Shown here piece by piece: positions 1-11,102 of a stretch of DNA of 64,000 bases; the first letter of the stretch is position 1, and each line of letters starts with the position of its first letter. Under the pieces are notes generated by a model. That model made no database searches. It saw only the letters and a list, made by a program, of their open reading frames with translations, and was not told the origin of the DNA. A program made the translations under genes and the position numbers. This DNA is from Allobaculum sp. Allo2 (GTDB lineage Bacteria; Bacillota_I; Bacilli_A; Erysipelotrichales; Erysipelotrichaceae). The stretch spans positions 248,001-312,000 of the forward strand of contig NZ_CP078088.1 in NCBI RefSeq assembly GCF_022701175.1, given 5' to 3'.

Positions 1-544
1 CATATACTTCCCCGTTATCGCGCATCGTAATCTGCGCGGCGATCACCTGATACTGGTAGGCGCTGGACACTTCCGTCCCCAGCGAGTTGGTCAGCTCGCT
101 GCTCACTTCGGCGCTTTCAAAAGAAAGTTCATTGACCAGACTGACGCGGCTGTCGGCAGCCAGAAGCTTGTCTTCCAGAGACGCGAGCACTTCCTTAATG
201 TGCGCCGGATCGGCCGGTTTCCAGGTCTTTTTCGAAATGGTCTCTTCGCATTCCATCGGTCCGACAAGAACGTCCTTTTCCGATTCCGAAATGCGGTCGG
301 CATTATCGCGAAGCTGACCGAGAATTTCGTCCATGTCTTCGTCTTCGATTTTTTCGAGCGATGTCGAAACGATTTTTCCATTGGCCATGGCGCGCAGCGA
401 AGTGGAAAGAATACGGGATGTCGTAAACGAATCCATCGTATGGTCAAACCACTGCAGAGAACGGGACGTCTGCCGCGTCTGCGCGATTTCGAGGCCTTCC
501 AGTCCAAGCTGGGCTGACCGTTCAATCCATGCCTGCTTATTCAT
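1..544 (-). CDS. pmbA: TldE/PmbA metalloprotease subunit, partial at window edge
   Basis: N-terminal ~180 residues of a TldD/PmbA-family protein, beginning MNKQAWIERSAQLGLEGLEI and running off the left edge. TldD and TldE form a heterodimeric cytoplasmic protease that degrades unfolded peptides and, in some hosts, processes peptide antibiotics. The start codon overlaps the tldD stop (ATGAATAA), so the two are translationally coupled. Seen directly: the serine- and acid-rich N-terminal domain typical of PmbA (…LEDKLLAADSRVSLVNE…). TldE normally lacks the HExxxH zinc motif, which TldD supplies. The C-terminal domain lies outside the window, so the assignment rests on the N-terminus and on the tldD neighbour. 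Confidence 0.85.
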   Translation of the reverse strand, partial: MNKQAWIERSAQLGLEGLEIAQTRQTSRSLQWFDHTMDSFTTSRILSTSLRAMANGKIVSTSLEKIEDEDMDEILGQLRDNADRISESEKDVLVGPMECEETISKKTWKPADPAHIKEVLASLEDKLLAADSRVSLVNELSFESAEVSSELTNSLGTEVSSAYQYQVIAAQITMRDNGEVY

Positions 545-1925
545 TTGCGGTACCTCCTACAGTAATGGAGCTGACCCGGATGGCCGGCTGGCCGACATTG
601 GTCGGAATCGATCCGGAAACCGATCCGCACATACCCTGCGCGAGTTCCAGGTTGTCGCTGACCATATCAATGTTCTGAAGAATTTCTGCACCGCTTCCGA
701 TCAGCATGGCGCCGATAACGGGATCGGTGATTTTTCCGTCTTCAATCAGGTAGCCTTCGTTTACGCCGAAGTTGAATTCACCGGTGTTCGGATTGACCGA
801 ACCGCCGCCCATCGAACGGCAGTACAGACCGAAGGAAATGTCCTTGAACATGTCTTCTTTCTTATCCGTTCCCGGTGCGATGAACGTATTGCTCATGCGG
901 CTAGTCGGTTCGTACTTGTACGATTCGCGACGGCCGCTTCCCGAAGACGGCGTATTCATGCGGCGGCCGTTAAGACGGTCAACCATGTACTGGGTCAGAA
1001 CGCCGTGATCGATCAGCAGTCGTTTCTGCTGCGGGTTGCCTTCGTCATCCATGTTCTGGGAACCCCATTCGCCCGGAATCGTTCCATCGTCCCAGGCGCT
1101 GACTTTTTCGCTGGCGATTTTTCGCCTTTCCGGTTGGAAAATACCGAAAGTTTTTGGCGACGCTGGTCGCTTCAAGGGAATGGCCGCAGGCTTCGTGGAA
1201 AATGACGCCGCCAAAGCCGTTATCAATAATGACCGGCATCACACCGCTGGGCGCCGGTTTGGCGCGAAGCAGTACGAGGGCAATTCGAGCCGCCTCTTTC
1301 GCCATCTCTTCTGGCGAATGGTCACCTTCAAAATATTCGAGGCCTTTGGAAGCGCCCGGTGCAGTGTAGGCGGACTGCACATTGTCGCCTTCGCGCGCAT
1401 ACGCCTGAACGGCCATACGGCTTCTCTGTCTTGTATCCGCCTTGAACAGACCGTCCGAATTGGCGATCTGCACGTCCTGATGAATGGACGACAGCGAAGC
1501 GCTGGCTTTAAAAATCCGTTCATCATAGCCGCGGGCCGTCTTGATGGCCCGATCGAGCAGAGCGAGTTTTTCTCGTCTTCCGTCTTGAACGGGTCCTGTT
1601 CGACTGGGGAAATGTTTTCCGCCCGGCTCAGTTCATTCAGAACGACGTTTTTCCCTCTTCTTTTTCCCGATGGCGCTTCGCAGATCGTCTACGATGCCCT
1701 CGAGAACTTCCATATCCATTTCATCGGTGTAGCCGTAAACCGATGAAGTTCCTTTATACAGACGAATCCCCGCTCCGGCGCGTACGCTCGCGCTGATATT
1801 CTCAACGTTGTCATCGAGCTGCGTCATCGACTGCGTGTGGGTTTCTTCTTCAAAAATCTCCGCAAAATCCGCTTCCGATTTCATGGCGCGGTTCAGGAGT
1901 ACTTCTACTTGTTCTTTTTGAGCAT
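537..1925 (-). CDS. tldD: TldD zinc metalloprotease, frameshifted
   Basis: Catalytic partner of TldE. The zinc motif HEACGH is present, followed by SLEATSVAK and then KIASEKVSAWDDGTIPGEWG, the usual TldD order. The C-terminal domain (NPNTGEFNFGVNEGYLIEDG) is intact. The reading frame breaks six times, always where an A5 run would need to be A6: at the fourth codon, twice near 1670, near 1568, near 1151 and near 1125. With six added bases the gene codes for 464 residues, normal for TldD. The start is placed at 1925 because a GGAG-type ribosome site precedes it and the corrected frame reads MLKKEQVEVLLNRAMKSEAD. Probably an assembly artefact; otherwise a pseudogene. Confidence 0.85.
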
Positions 1926-2176
1926 TTTTATCACTCCTCTATCTTTTCAGTATACCGCAGGACACAAGCCCTCTTCCACAAGGGGCAGAGCGGCCTGGAT
2001 CTGCCGGTGCTTTCTGTCCATTCGGCTATAAATTCGTATTACGTTCTCATTTTATAGCCTTCTATATTTTATTTTTCTTTTTTTTTGTTTTTCCTGTTTG
2101 CATCTCAGAGGTTTTTCTTATAGTATGAATAAGCTGTTTGACAGCAATAAAGATTTTCAAGTCATATTCAAACTTT

Positions 2177-2253
<77 letters not shown>

Positions 2254-2258
2254 TTTAT

Positions 2259-2334
2259 CGGGACGTAGCACAGCTTGGTAGTGCACCTGGTTTGGGACCA
2301 GGGGTCGCAGGTTCGAATCCTGTCGTCCCGACCA
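2259..2334 (+). tRNA. tRNA-Pro (TGG)
   Basis: Acceptor CGGGACG pairs CGTCCCG; anticodon stem CCTGG/CCAGG with loop TTTGGGA gives anticodon TGG; CCA encoded. The equivalent position in the second array holds a GGG proline tRNA. Confidence 0.95.
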
Positions 2335-2346
2335 TTTTATTATTTT

Positions 2347-2423
2347 GGCTAGGTAGCTTAGTTGGCTAGAGCATCCGGTTCATACCCGGAAGGTCGTGAG
2401 TTCGAGTCTCACCCTAGCCACCA
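2347..2423 (+). tRNA. tRNA with CAT anticodon (Met or Ile2)
   Basis: Acceptor GGCTAGG pairs CCTAGCC; anticodon loop TTCATAC; CCA encoded. Sequence alone does not say whether C34 becomes lysidine, so this may be elongator Met or Ile(CAU). It is repeated in the second array. Confidence 0.9.
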
Positions 2424-2445
2424 TTTCTTATGTTTTATTTTTCAT

Positions 2446-2522
2446 GGACCCTTAGCGCAGTTGGTAAGAGCAGCTGGCTCATAACCGGATGGTCGCGGGT
2501 TCAAGTCCTGCAGGGTCCACCA
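2446..2522 (+). tRNA. tRNA with CAT anticodon (Met or Ile2)
   Basis: Acceptor GGACCCT pairs AGGGTCC; anticodon loop CTCATAA; CCA encoded. A different sequence from the previous CAT tRNA, so one of the pair is probably elongator Met and the other Ile2. It has no copy in the second array. Confidence 0.9.
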
Positions 2523-2633
2523 GTTACCTACAGTCCTTAAGGAATGTTGTTGCAGGAGCACCGATTGATTTCTGAAAAAGTGATAAAATTTCTTGCATCC
2601 AGTCATCCTTTCGGTTATTATATCTAAGCACAT

Positions 2634-2710
<77 letters not shown>

Positions 2711-2713
2711 TGT

Positions 2714-2789
2714 GGTCTCTTAGCTCAGTTGGTAGAGCAAAGGACTGAAAATCCTTGTGTCGTTGGTTCGATTCCGACAGAGACCACCA
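2714..2789 (+). tRNA. tRNA-Phe (GAA)
   Basis: Acceptor GGTCTCT pairs AGAGACC, anticodon loop CTGAAAA, T-arm GTTCGATTC, encoded CCA. Last gene of the array, followed after 12 bases by a rho-independent terminator. Confidence 0.95.
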
Positions 2790-2801
2790 CTTTGTAAATC
2801 A

Positions 2802-2827
2802 CGCACCCAATTCGGGGTGCGTTTTTT
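2802..2827 (+). terminator. terminator of first tRNA array
   Basis: Stem CGCACCC / GGGGTGCG with loop AATTC, followed by six T. Confidence 0.9.
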
Positions 2828-2907
2828 ATGCCCGGTTCTGGTCATAGCCTTGCCCTCTTCATTCGACCCAGAATACCGAAATCTTAAATTCTCTTCCATA
2901 CAGACAA

Positions 2908-2939
2908 GGCCCCGGAATCCATAGACAGGATCCGGGGCC
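2908..2939. terminator. terminator between tRNA array and gpmA
   Basis: Stem GGCCCCGGA / TCCGGGGCC between convergent units. It probably ends gpmA on the minus strand and may act both ways. No long T-run directly follows. Confidence 0.6.
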
Positions 2940-3011
2940 TCTATTCTTCTGCTATTCTTCGATTTTTATTCAAGTTTTCTGTCTGTTTTCGCTTTTCTGG
3001 ATCGAGCTTAC

Positions 3012-3769
3012 CTATCCGATTCGTCCGGCACGCTTTGCAACTTCTTCCGGATCCGCCAGGCACTCAATTTTGTCCAGCTTTCCCTTCTCGTCAAACGTGC
3101 AGATCATCGGAACGCCCGTTGGCGGTTCATAGATCAGGAAATGCCAAGATCGCGTTCGACGTCTTTCAAGTCCTTATTGGCGTCTTCAATCAAATATTTC
3201 AGCAAAACGCCAAGGATGTTTCCATGCGCCGCAATCAGTACGGTCTGCTCCTTTTCCAGACAGGGGACGACTTGTTCCCTGTAAAACGGAACGATTCGAT
3301 CCATCGCCATCTGCATAGATTCGCCAAGCGGCAGCTGTTCTTTCGGTACATCCGCATATTCCGAAGACTGTCCAGGGGTGCGCGGATCATCTGGATCGAG
3401 CAGTGGTACCTTTGCGTCGAGTTTGCTGCGCCAGGCATCCACTCTGGCTTTTCCATATCTGGCAATTGTTTCCGCCTGGGTGTGACCCTGCAGCGCCCCA
3501 TAGCTTCGCTCATTGATGTGCCACCTGCGCGTTACCGGCATTTCTTTCTGATCGAGTTCATTCAGCACATGATCGAGCGTCTGATTGGCGCGTTTGAGCC
3601 GCGAAGTGAAGGCCCGATCGATCTGGATGCCTTCTTCTTTCATCCTTTTACCGGCTTCTATAGCTTCTCGGTGTCCTTCTGGACTCAGATTCACATTCGA
3701 CCAGCCGGTAAACCGTTTTTCCTTATTCCATTCGCTTTCGCCATGACGAAGCAGGATCAGTCGTTTCAT
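3012..3769 (-). CDS. gpmA: 2,3-bisphosphoglycerate-dependent phosphoglycerate mutase, frameshift near C-terminus
   Basis: Interconverts 3- and 2-phosphoglycerate in glycolysis. The phospho-histidine motif LILLRHGESEWN is near the N-terminus, followed by FTGWSNVNLSPEG, INERSYGALQG and the second histidine in VLIAAHGN, all in family order. The start at 3769 is chosen because AAGGGG precedes it by nine bases; an upstream in-frame ATG lacks such a site. The frame is lost near 3143, where one extra T (ATTTCC to ATTTTCC) restores EPPTGVPMICTFDEKGKLDK and a 252-residue protein. IS66 copy 1 lies 80 bases upstream, so the native promoter may be displaced. Confidence 0.9.
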
Positions 3770-3841
3770 ACCGCAATTCCCCTTTGATTCCATACGTCTG
3801 TCCGGACGTATCGCCTGTCCGATATCCTCCCCAGCATAGCG

Positions 3842-3849
3842 ACTCTTCC
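3842..3849. repeat. 8-bp target-site duplication, IS66 copy 1 left
   Basis: ACTCTTCC directly precedes the GTAAG end and is repeated at 6333-6340 after the other end. Eight bases is the usual IS66-family duplication. Confidence 0.9.
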
Positions 3850-3897
3850 GTAAGTGTCAAACAATCGACGGGTATACGCGAGACTGAATATTAGATA

Positions 3898-3942
3898 CGC
3901 TAAACGGGATCCCTTTCGAGATCCCGCTTGGCGTATTTTTTA
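3898..3942 (+). terminator. hairpin with T-run at IS66 end
   Basis: Stem ATACGCTAAACGGGATC / GATCCCGCTTGGCGTAT, then six T. It overlaps the tnpC stop region and is oriented to stop transcription entering the element from gpmA's upstream side. Identical in copy 2 near 36475-36519. Confidence 0.7.
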
Positions 3943-5779
3943 TTCTTCATCGTTTTCTTCATACTTCGGATCCGGTCCACGGTATCCAATTCGAAGATAT
4001 TCAGGTAAATCCTTTGAATACGGCAGAAGTGACTTCAATACATCTACCGCGATTTCATCGTCTTTGAACCATTTGAGTTCATCCAGAACGTACTCCATGT
4101 AGCGCTCTGGATTTAAGTCGTTCATTTCAGCCGATCGAAACAAAGTCATAAACGCTGCGACGACTTCCGCACCTTTGATACTCTTCGTAGTCTGGAAGTT
4201 TTTGCGATTGATCACGAATGGCTTTACGGCTCTTTCTGCCACATTATTGTCGATCGGATAATCACCGTCTTCCAGGTACCTTCCCAACGAGTTCGCTCGA
4301 TCCATGAAGTACTTGGCTGCTCTGTAGGCGGTGCTTCTTTCCTCGAATCCACTCTGAATCTCCATCATGACTCTTGTGAGTCTTTCAAAGCAGGGCTTTG
4401 AAAGTTCCTGCCGAACTTCGGTTCTCGCCTCGTGCGAGTAAGAAGCAACGTGGGATTCGATGTGGTAGAGCTTCCCGAACAGAGACAGGGCTGTGAGCAG
4501 AATCTGGAGACCCGGACTTGGTTCGGGTCTCTCTGTTTCGTCCAGCTGGGCTGCCGCTTCTGCGGCCTCTTCGTCGTTCTCCAGTGTGGTCTTTTCCCTC
4601 TTCAGGACGTCTGCCTGATACTGCGCGAAGTCTGACCGGACTTTGATGGCTTCGAAGATCTTTCTTCTCGCATGGGCCATACAGTTGAGCTTTCTGCAGG
4701 GGCCATAGTAGTTGGCATATGCATAAAGCCCGTCTGTCATAAGGGCATGACGAAAAGAACCGCCAAGGAGGGCGATTACGAACTCCTGTTTCTTGTAAGG
4801 GAAAAACTTATAGACAGCCATCTGGTTCTCTTCATAGATTCCGCTGACGGCGACAACCATAGAAGACTGTTTTCGATCTTTAACCTCCGTGCACTTTAAA
4901 ACCGTCTCATCCATATGGACGACGTTACAGTTTGGGAGATCCTCAATCATTTGTTTTACGAGGGCTTCAGATAAAGATCGTAAGTTTTTTCCAGGATGTT
5001 GCCCATGGTCTGACGGCTGATCGGCAGTCCCGTGAGACTCAGGTGCTTTTCCTGACGATAGGCCGGGGTTCCCATTACGAACTTATCGTAGGCAATTCCC
5101 GCGACCATAGAGGAAGTTGCGACACTCTTGTCGATCAGTGCAGGCTCGTCAGGTTCGGCGGTGCGGATGATGGCTTTCCCGTTTTCATCCGTACACTTGT
5201 TTGGGCACGCGACTGTCTCACGCAGCACTTCTTCCAGCCTATAGCGAGCGGGAATCCGATGAATCCTATAGTGACGTTTCATTCCAACAGTTTTCATCTC
5301 ACAGCCGCAAACTGGGCAAATGCGCTTTTCCCCTTCTACACTGAAGGTAGTGGTTTCTTTGACCGCTTCCTGCTTTCTGCACTTGGTGGAAGGTTTTTCT
5401 TGCTTCCTTCAACAGAACTGAGCTTTAAATCTTCAGCTTCTTTACGATAGCGGTCTCCCTCTTCCTGATATTTCGCAGCCCGGTTAAAACAAACATCGGC
5501 TTTCAGATCAAGCTGAGCCAGCTGTTTATTCAGAATATTGATATCTGGGCCGCCGTCCTCGTTTTCAGAGTAATCCAGTTTCAAGGGAACCATCTTTTCC
5601 GTAGAAGGACCAAAGCGGCCGCTTTTCACGGCTTTATTGATTTCTTTAGCGAAATAGAGATCCAGGTACATATCCTCAATAAATTTGTCTTTCTCTTCTT
5701 CCGTCATGGTGCTGATCTGATGATGAAGATCTTCGAGGAGCTCGTTGCGGATTGTCTGGTAAGGGTTCGGCACATTCAT
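3940..5779 (-). CDS. tnpC: IS66 transposase TnpC, frameshifted copy
   Basis: DDE-type transposase. Visible: zinc-finger-like CPVCGCEM, first catalytic Asp in VVHMDETVLK, second in MTDGLYAYANYY, and Glu in NNVAERAVKPFVINRKNF, the IS66 hallmark block. The C-terminal part reads EEVVAAF-like helix then NPERYMEYVLDEL. Two breaks exist. One near 5390 is shared with copy 2 (A5 where A6 gives SKKKPSTKC). One near 4960 is unique to this copy (GGG against GGGG in copy 2, within PLVKQMIEDL). With both repaired the protein has 613 residues. Confidence 0.9.
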
Positions 5780-5821
5780 GTATTAATTTTAACATATTTA
5801 GAGCGATAGATAAAGTAAATG

Positions 5822-5858
5822 GGATGATTTATCTTGATATTCCTTCAAAAAATCATCC
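5822..5858. terminator. hairpin between tnpB and tnpC
   Basis: Arms GGATGATTT / AAATCATCC followed by TTTT. It sits in the gap between the two IS66 genes and may limit tnpC read-through. The same arm sequence occurs downstream of the IS4-type transposase at 31721-31752. Confidence 0.55.
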
Positions 5859-5870
5859 TTTTAAATTGGT

Positions 5871-6256
5871 TTAAACATACTTATAAGTTCGTGGCAGAAA
5901 TGCCGGCTGGGGAACAATCGACAGACCGGAAAGCAGAGAAGCCAGCTGCGAACAGTCAATTCGCATGAAGTCGGACTGGTCAGTGCTGACAGGCCACTGA
6001 AGGGAAGATCTGGAGAGTCGCTTATAAACAAGCCAGAATCCATTTCCGTCACGAAGGATACCTTTGATCTTGTTCTTCTGTTGATTAACGAAGAGAAAGA
6101 GGGATCCATCCAGCGGATCCAGAGCGAGAGGTCCTTGAACCAGGAGACGTAACCGTCAATTCCTTTGCGAAGGTCAGCAGGCATCTGAGCCAGATAGATG
6201 TTTTTAACTTTGGAGAAATCGATACCGAGATCGATTGCAGGGATGATTGATTCCAT
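5871..6256 (-). CDS. tnpB: IS66 accessory protein TnpB (Orf2), frameshifted copy
   Basis: Begins MESIIPAIDLGIDFSKVKNIYLAQ with a strong AAGGAGG site. It matches the 128-residue TnpB of copy 2 until near 6143, where CAGGAGACG lacks one G found in copy 2 (CAGGGAGACG). The shift removes the LALDPLDGSLFLFVNRQKNK motif typical of IS66 Orf2 proteins from the natural frame. TnpB is needed with TnpC for transposition in studied members; its biochemical role is unclear. Confidence 0.88.
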
Positions 6257-6332
6257 GAAAAAGCCTCCTTGAATAAAGGAATTATCCCAAGGAGGCGGTC
6301 GAGAAAATACCCGTCTTTTATTTGACGCTTAC

Positions 6333-6340
6333 ACTCTTCC
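6333..6340. repeat. 8-bp target-site duplication, IS66 copy 1 right
   Basis: ACTCTTCC, the mate of 3842-3849. Confidence 0.9.
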
Positions 6341-6368
6341 CCTTTTTTGCGAACGCTTTGAGACAGAA

Positions 6369-6409
6369 AACCGCGTCCCGCAAAGCTCATGGCTTTAAAG
6401 GACGCGGTT
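6369..6409. terminator. terminator after beta-galactosidase gene
   Basis: Perfect ten-base stem AACCGCGTCC / GGACGCGGTT with a 21-base loop. On the minus strand it lies just beyond the stop codon and is followed by TTTTC. Confidence 0.65.
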
Positions 6410-6461
6410 CGTGTTTAGATTCCGTTTCTCTCAAAGATCGGAGAAAGGACAAAGCATTTCT

Positions 6462-9400
6462 TTACTTCAGAGAGTCAAGCTTGCCTGCAGAAGGGGTAAG
6501 ACGCAGATCGAGCATCGCCTGGTTGAGCGCATCGGCTTTCTGATCAATATCTGCCTGATGAGAGGCTTTGTTATCGATGGCTTTTGCGGCATCCAGAGCG
6601 GATGTGAATGCAGAAGCGGATTTAAACTCGCTGGCATTCAGTTTGCCCGCCTCATCGATTGCGGTATGGAGGAGACTGTAATCCAGATTTGTTTCCACAA
6701 CATCTTCTTCACCAGTCAGACGCATTTCGAGACCGCACGCAAATACGTAGGACTGATCCGACATACTTTCTACCGCATACAGACGAACTTTCGTCGTTTT
6801 CACCGGTGCAAAGGAAGCGTTCTTCCAGCCGTCGGTTGCTGCCCAGCTGCCAGTAGTTACGGTTTTCCATTCGCCGTTTTCATCGAGAACATCAATGCGA
6901 TATTTGGTAATTCTTCCATTATCGCCGCCGGTCATTCTTGGCAGATAGCGCAGACCGTCGACCATGTAGTCGCCGTCGATCGCGAACTCTGCCCAGAGGT
7001 CGTCACGGTTGGTTCCCTTGTAACTGGAATGCCAGTCTGTGGACGTATTGTTATCGAGCAGACGTTCTGGTCCATGGTTAGGTTCGGTTGAGCCGGCTGC
7101 TGCGGTCAGCTTTTCAACCGGAATATCTCTGGAATCGTCTTCTGGATCCATAACTCCAAACAGGATGGTGTATTTCGAAATCTTGCTTCCGTCTTCGGCT
7201 TCAACGAGGATCACCTGTTTCTTGTTTTCAGCCGGAAGCATTGTAACGGCACCGTTGCCTTTGGACACCGCTTCAACGGCAGCGGTCTGTTTGGACGTCG
7301 GGATTTCCTTAGAAGCGAGGAGATCTGCCGAAACCGCGGTTCCGTCAATCGTCAGGGTGTCCAGTTCTGCCGCCTGGTTTACAACGAGCGTGCTGGTAAA
7401 GCCGAACTGTTCCACTTCCGTAATGGCCGTGCACGGGTTGTTTCCGTTCGGCTTCTTCGTTGCGGTGTTGGTTACGGTCATGCGCAGATACGTGTAGCGC
7501 GTCGGCGCAAAGTCATAGGTATAGCACTTAACATTATTTACTTCATCGCCGATCGTTTCTTTCACCGTCAGCTCAGTCCAGTCGGTACCATTCTCACTGA
7601 TTTCAAAGGCTGTTGTATTGGCATCCGGGTAGGAAGCAGACCAGCTGTCCTGAGAGAAGTGAACTTTGATCTGTCCAACCGCCTGCTGCGTATCGTATCG
7701 GAACGTGATCTGGGCCGTGTTATTTTCCGGTGTGGTGTAGCAGTAGTCATAGTTGGACCAGATGGATGTGTTCGGTCCGCCGCTCACATCCTGCTTCACG
7801 GTGCTTCCGTCAATAATGGCTTCCAGCGTATCGCTCTGCTTGTCCTCTGGAATGTTCTGGCTCAGATGAGCTGCTCCAGAAATACTGTCGCCAAGCGTCA
7901 CGGTTGCATTCGCAACACGGACAAACGCTTTGACAGGAACAGACTGACCAAATACACTGGCCGTTCCGGGAATAACCAAATTGCCTGCTTCTGCAAAGGC
8001 GGAATCGTCTGGCATCTGCCAGTCTACCGCAAAGCTTGCATCCAGAATTTCGCCATCGTTCAGAACCGCGCGGCGGCTTTCCGGAAGTACTGGAACCGTT
8101 CCTTTGGAAACGGCTGTCGATACGTTCAGAAGAGCAGCCACCTGATCGATGACATAGACGCTTACCGAAACTGTATGGCCTTCTGCCGTTCCGCTTACAG
8201 TAAAGTTGCCGGATTCAGCTACCTGGTCGTCCGTAATCGTATCCCAGGTCACGGCCACATTCTCAGAGGTGCCGTCTGCATAATTCGCTTTAACGGCAGA
8301 TGGAAGAACGGGTTTTTCCCTTTCTTCACATAGTAGTTGCGGGAGTATTCAAAACTGCTCAGCGCTTCGCCGCCTCCACCTTCAACTTCGCTCGCATTGA
8401 GCATGATCGTCTTGGATTCAAGACCGTCAGCGGATGCGGTCACTTTAATGTCTCCGGCTTTTCCGTTGGAACGGATGATGGCGACAAGCTGACCCGCCTG
8501 CGCTTTTCGGTTGTCGTCGCGATAGCTCTGCTGATCCGGCTGAACACCGTTATCGAGAGCAGCCAGTTCACCGGCGCCTTCTACGCGAACCGTGACTTTA
8601 TTTTTTGCGGAAGGAACAATCCGTCCTTCAGAATCGGTAATATCAATCGTTACATAGGACAGATCGACACCGTCGCCTGCAATATTCGGACGATCGGCTG
8701 TCATATCGATTGCCGATGCCGCGCCGGTTGTTTCTACAGAACTGCGGCCAACCGTTTCCGTTGTGATTGGATTTCCGGACTTGTCGTAGGCAACAGCTTC
8801 AATCTTGCCGTTCGCATACGGAACCTTCCAGGTGCGATACAGATTGCGGTGGGTTGTGCTCTCCTTATCGCTTCCCTCATACATCTGGTAGGTGTAACCA
8901 GCGGCTGTCGTATGCTCCGTCATGGTTTTCTTGCCCAGAGACTGACGTGTCGTGCTTCCAGCCGCTGTAAAGAACAGTTCGACTGTCGGTGCATCGGAAT
9001 ATACAACGACCGGAACATCTCCGTTTCCGTTATTGACAACTACATCTTTATTCCATGCGGGGAGAACATGAAGTGTTGTTTCGTGGTCATTCCAGAGACT
9101 CTGATACAGGTAGTAGTTGTCTTTGGGCAGACCCGCGGTATCCACAATGCCGAAGTAGGAGTTTTTCGGCGAACGGTTACCGTCGGTAAATCCAGTACCT
9201 ACTCCATTTTTGGCGTCGGTTCGCCGAGATAGTCGAAGCCGGTCCAGACAAATTCGCCGCCGTTGTAGTCGTTGGTGATAACGGTATACCAGGAGTCGCT
9301 CGCTGTATGGCCCCATCCGACCGCGGAATAATCATAGCTGGTCAGAAGATTGTCCGCGTTGAGCGCACCGCTAGAGAGTACGTTGTATACGCCGCGGGAA

Positions 9401-11102
9401 TTGATATGGGACGCCGTTTCGCCTCCGTACACTTTCCAGGTTGGATTCTGGCTTCGTTTGGAGTTGTACTGCGATGTGACGGTGTAGTTAAAGCCGATCA
9501 GACCGCCTCTGTTTGCGATCGCGTTGGCTACCGCGTCTTCCTGCGTTCCGCTTTTCAGACGGTTTCCGCCAAACGTAAGGAACTGTCCGGTATCGTTGGC
9601 TTCGACCACATCCATAATCGCATTGGCCAGTCGGGCACTCTGCGCGCTCCAGTCGTAGGACCCTTCAAAAATTTCATTGCCGAGCGAATACATGAGGACA
9701 GACGCTTCGTTTCGGCTTTCCTGTACGGCAGCCCGGGTATCAAACTCGAACCACTTGTCATCCTCTTCTTTATTCAGAATTTCGTTGTCGGCGTCGACCG
9801 TCTGTTCAAAGAAGCGCGCATAGTCGTTGTAGTTGCCGTTCTTGGCACCGATCCAGCCGTCAAAAAGTTCATTGATGACCATGATGCCTTCGCGGCTGCA
9901 CACTTCAAGCAGGTAAGGATCAGCCGGGTTATGCGTCACGCGGATGGCGTTGGCTCCCATTTCCTTCAGGATCTGCACCTGACGCTCGATGGCGCGCTTT
10001 TCAGCGGCGGAACCTAAAGAACCCTGATCGTGGTGCATGCAGACGCCTTTAAACTTCATTTTTCGCCGTTCAGCGAGAAGCCAGTGTCTTTGTCGTAAGA
10101 GTAGTAGCGGTAGCCGAAGGTCGTCTCGGTTGTATCAACAGTCTTGCCGCTTTCAACAACTTCGGTTTTCAGCGTATAGAGCGCTGCATGTTCGTCTTTG
10201 GCGAGATTGGTTTTCCAGAGTGTCGGGTTGTTAACCATGACATCCAGCGCAACATTCTGCTTTTCGCCGGCCGTCAGTGTTACATCTTTCGATGCTGTAC
10301 CAACCGCATTGCCGCTTCCGTCAAGTACGGTCTGTTTTACGGTAATCGTTTTGGAAGCGCTGGAATCGTTGACGATATCTGCAGCCGCATGCGTTGTTAC
10401 ATTGCCGCCTTTTTCGGTCTCCAGGTTTGGGGTCGTTACCGCAATGCCGTCATAGCCGACATGAACGTCATCCGTAATCGTCAGCGTAACGTCACGGTAA
10501 ATACCGCTTCCGGAATACCAGCGGGAAGACGGAGTCTGATGGTTTACACGTACAGCCAGTACGTTTTCGCCATCTTTATTGAGGTAATCGGTCAGATCAA
10601 AGGCAAAACCGGTGTAGCCATAGGGGTGGCCGCCGAGTTTGTGTCCGTTGATGTACACTTCGCAGTCCATGTAAACGCCGTTGAATTCGACAACCATGCG
10701 TTTATTAAAGTCTGGGGCAACGGTGAATACCTTGCGGTACCAGCCCACGCCGCCGAGCTTATAGCCGCTCTCGGCTTCACCGGCCGGAGTATAGTCCTGG
10801 TCGATGGAATAGTCATGCGGAAGGTTTACGCTGTCCCATTTGGAGTCGTCAAAGCTGCTGTTCTGGGCATTCGCCGGGTCGGATAAGGTGAACTTCCAGT
10901 TTGCATTCAGGTTCACGGTTCGCTTATCGGAATCGATCACGCTTACAGGAACAACTTCAGGTTCGGACACCATCTGATTGGAATCCGAGTTTGCTTCTTC
11001 AGCAGACACAGGCAGAACCATCTGCATCGAGACGGAACTCATCGCCATCATTCCGCCAAGCAGACTTCCGCCAATGCGTCGAAGCCATTTCGTATTTTTC
11101 AT
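6462..11102 (-). CDS. secreted multidomain beta-galactosidase (GH2, BgaA-like), frameshifted
   Basis: Predicted extracellular glycosidase of 1,547 residues after correction. Order: signal peptide ending near VSAEEA; GH2 sugar-binding domain (LPHDYSIDQD, GVGWYRKVF, NGVYMDCEVYINGHKLG); immunoglobulin-like domain; TIM barrel with GVCMHHDQG, acid/base Glu in VLMYSLGNEI and nucleophile Glu in VYGGETASHINSRG; FVWTGFDYLGEPTP; Ig-like domains; two carbohydrate-binding discoidin-type regions (WSNYDYCYTT, STDWHSSYKG); C-terminal FIVAR-like helices. Three breaks, near 10060, 9208 and 8297, each repaired by reading A5 as A6 (NGEKMKFKG, TPKNGVGTG, KKGKKPVLPS). There is no LPXTG or membrane anchor at the end. 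Galactoside release from host glycans or plant polymers is inferred from the family. Confidence 0.9.

Larger units (their letters stand above)
3850..6332 (-). mobile_element. IS66-family insertion sequence, copy 1
   Basis: A 2,483-base element with imperfect terminal repeats (about 22 of 26 positions match): left end GTAAGTGTCAAAC, right end read inward GTAAGCGTCAAAT, both reaching GACGGGTAT. It holds tnpB and tnpC on the minus strand; there is no room for a tnpA-type gene. It matches copy 2 (36427-38912) except for three single-base indels and about three substitutions. The 8-bp duplications are exact, which suggests recent insertion. Copy 1 carries frameshifts in both genes that copy 2 lacks, so copy 2 may be the functional source if the indels are real. 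Confidence 0.95.

Noticed and set aside
537..1925. tldD as a true pseudogene
   Set aside because: Six breaks all fit A6 read as A5, and the corrected protein is complete with an intact zinc motif; the same error type recurs in essential genes.
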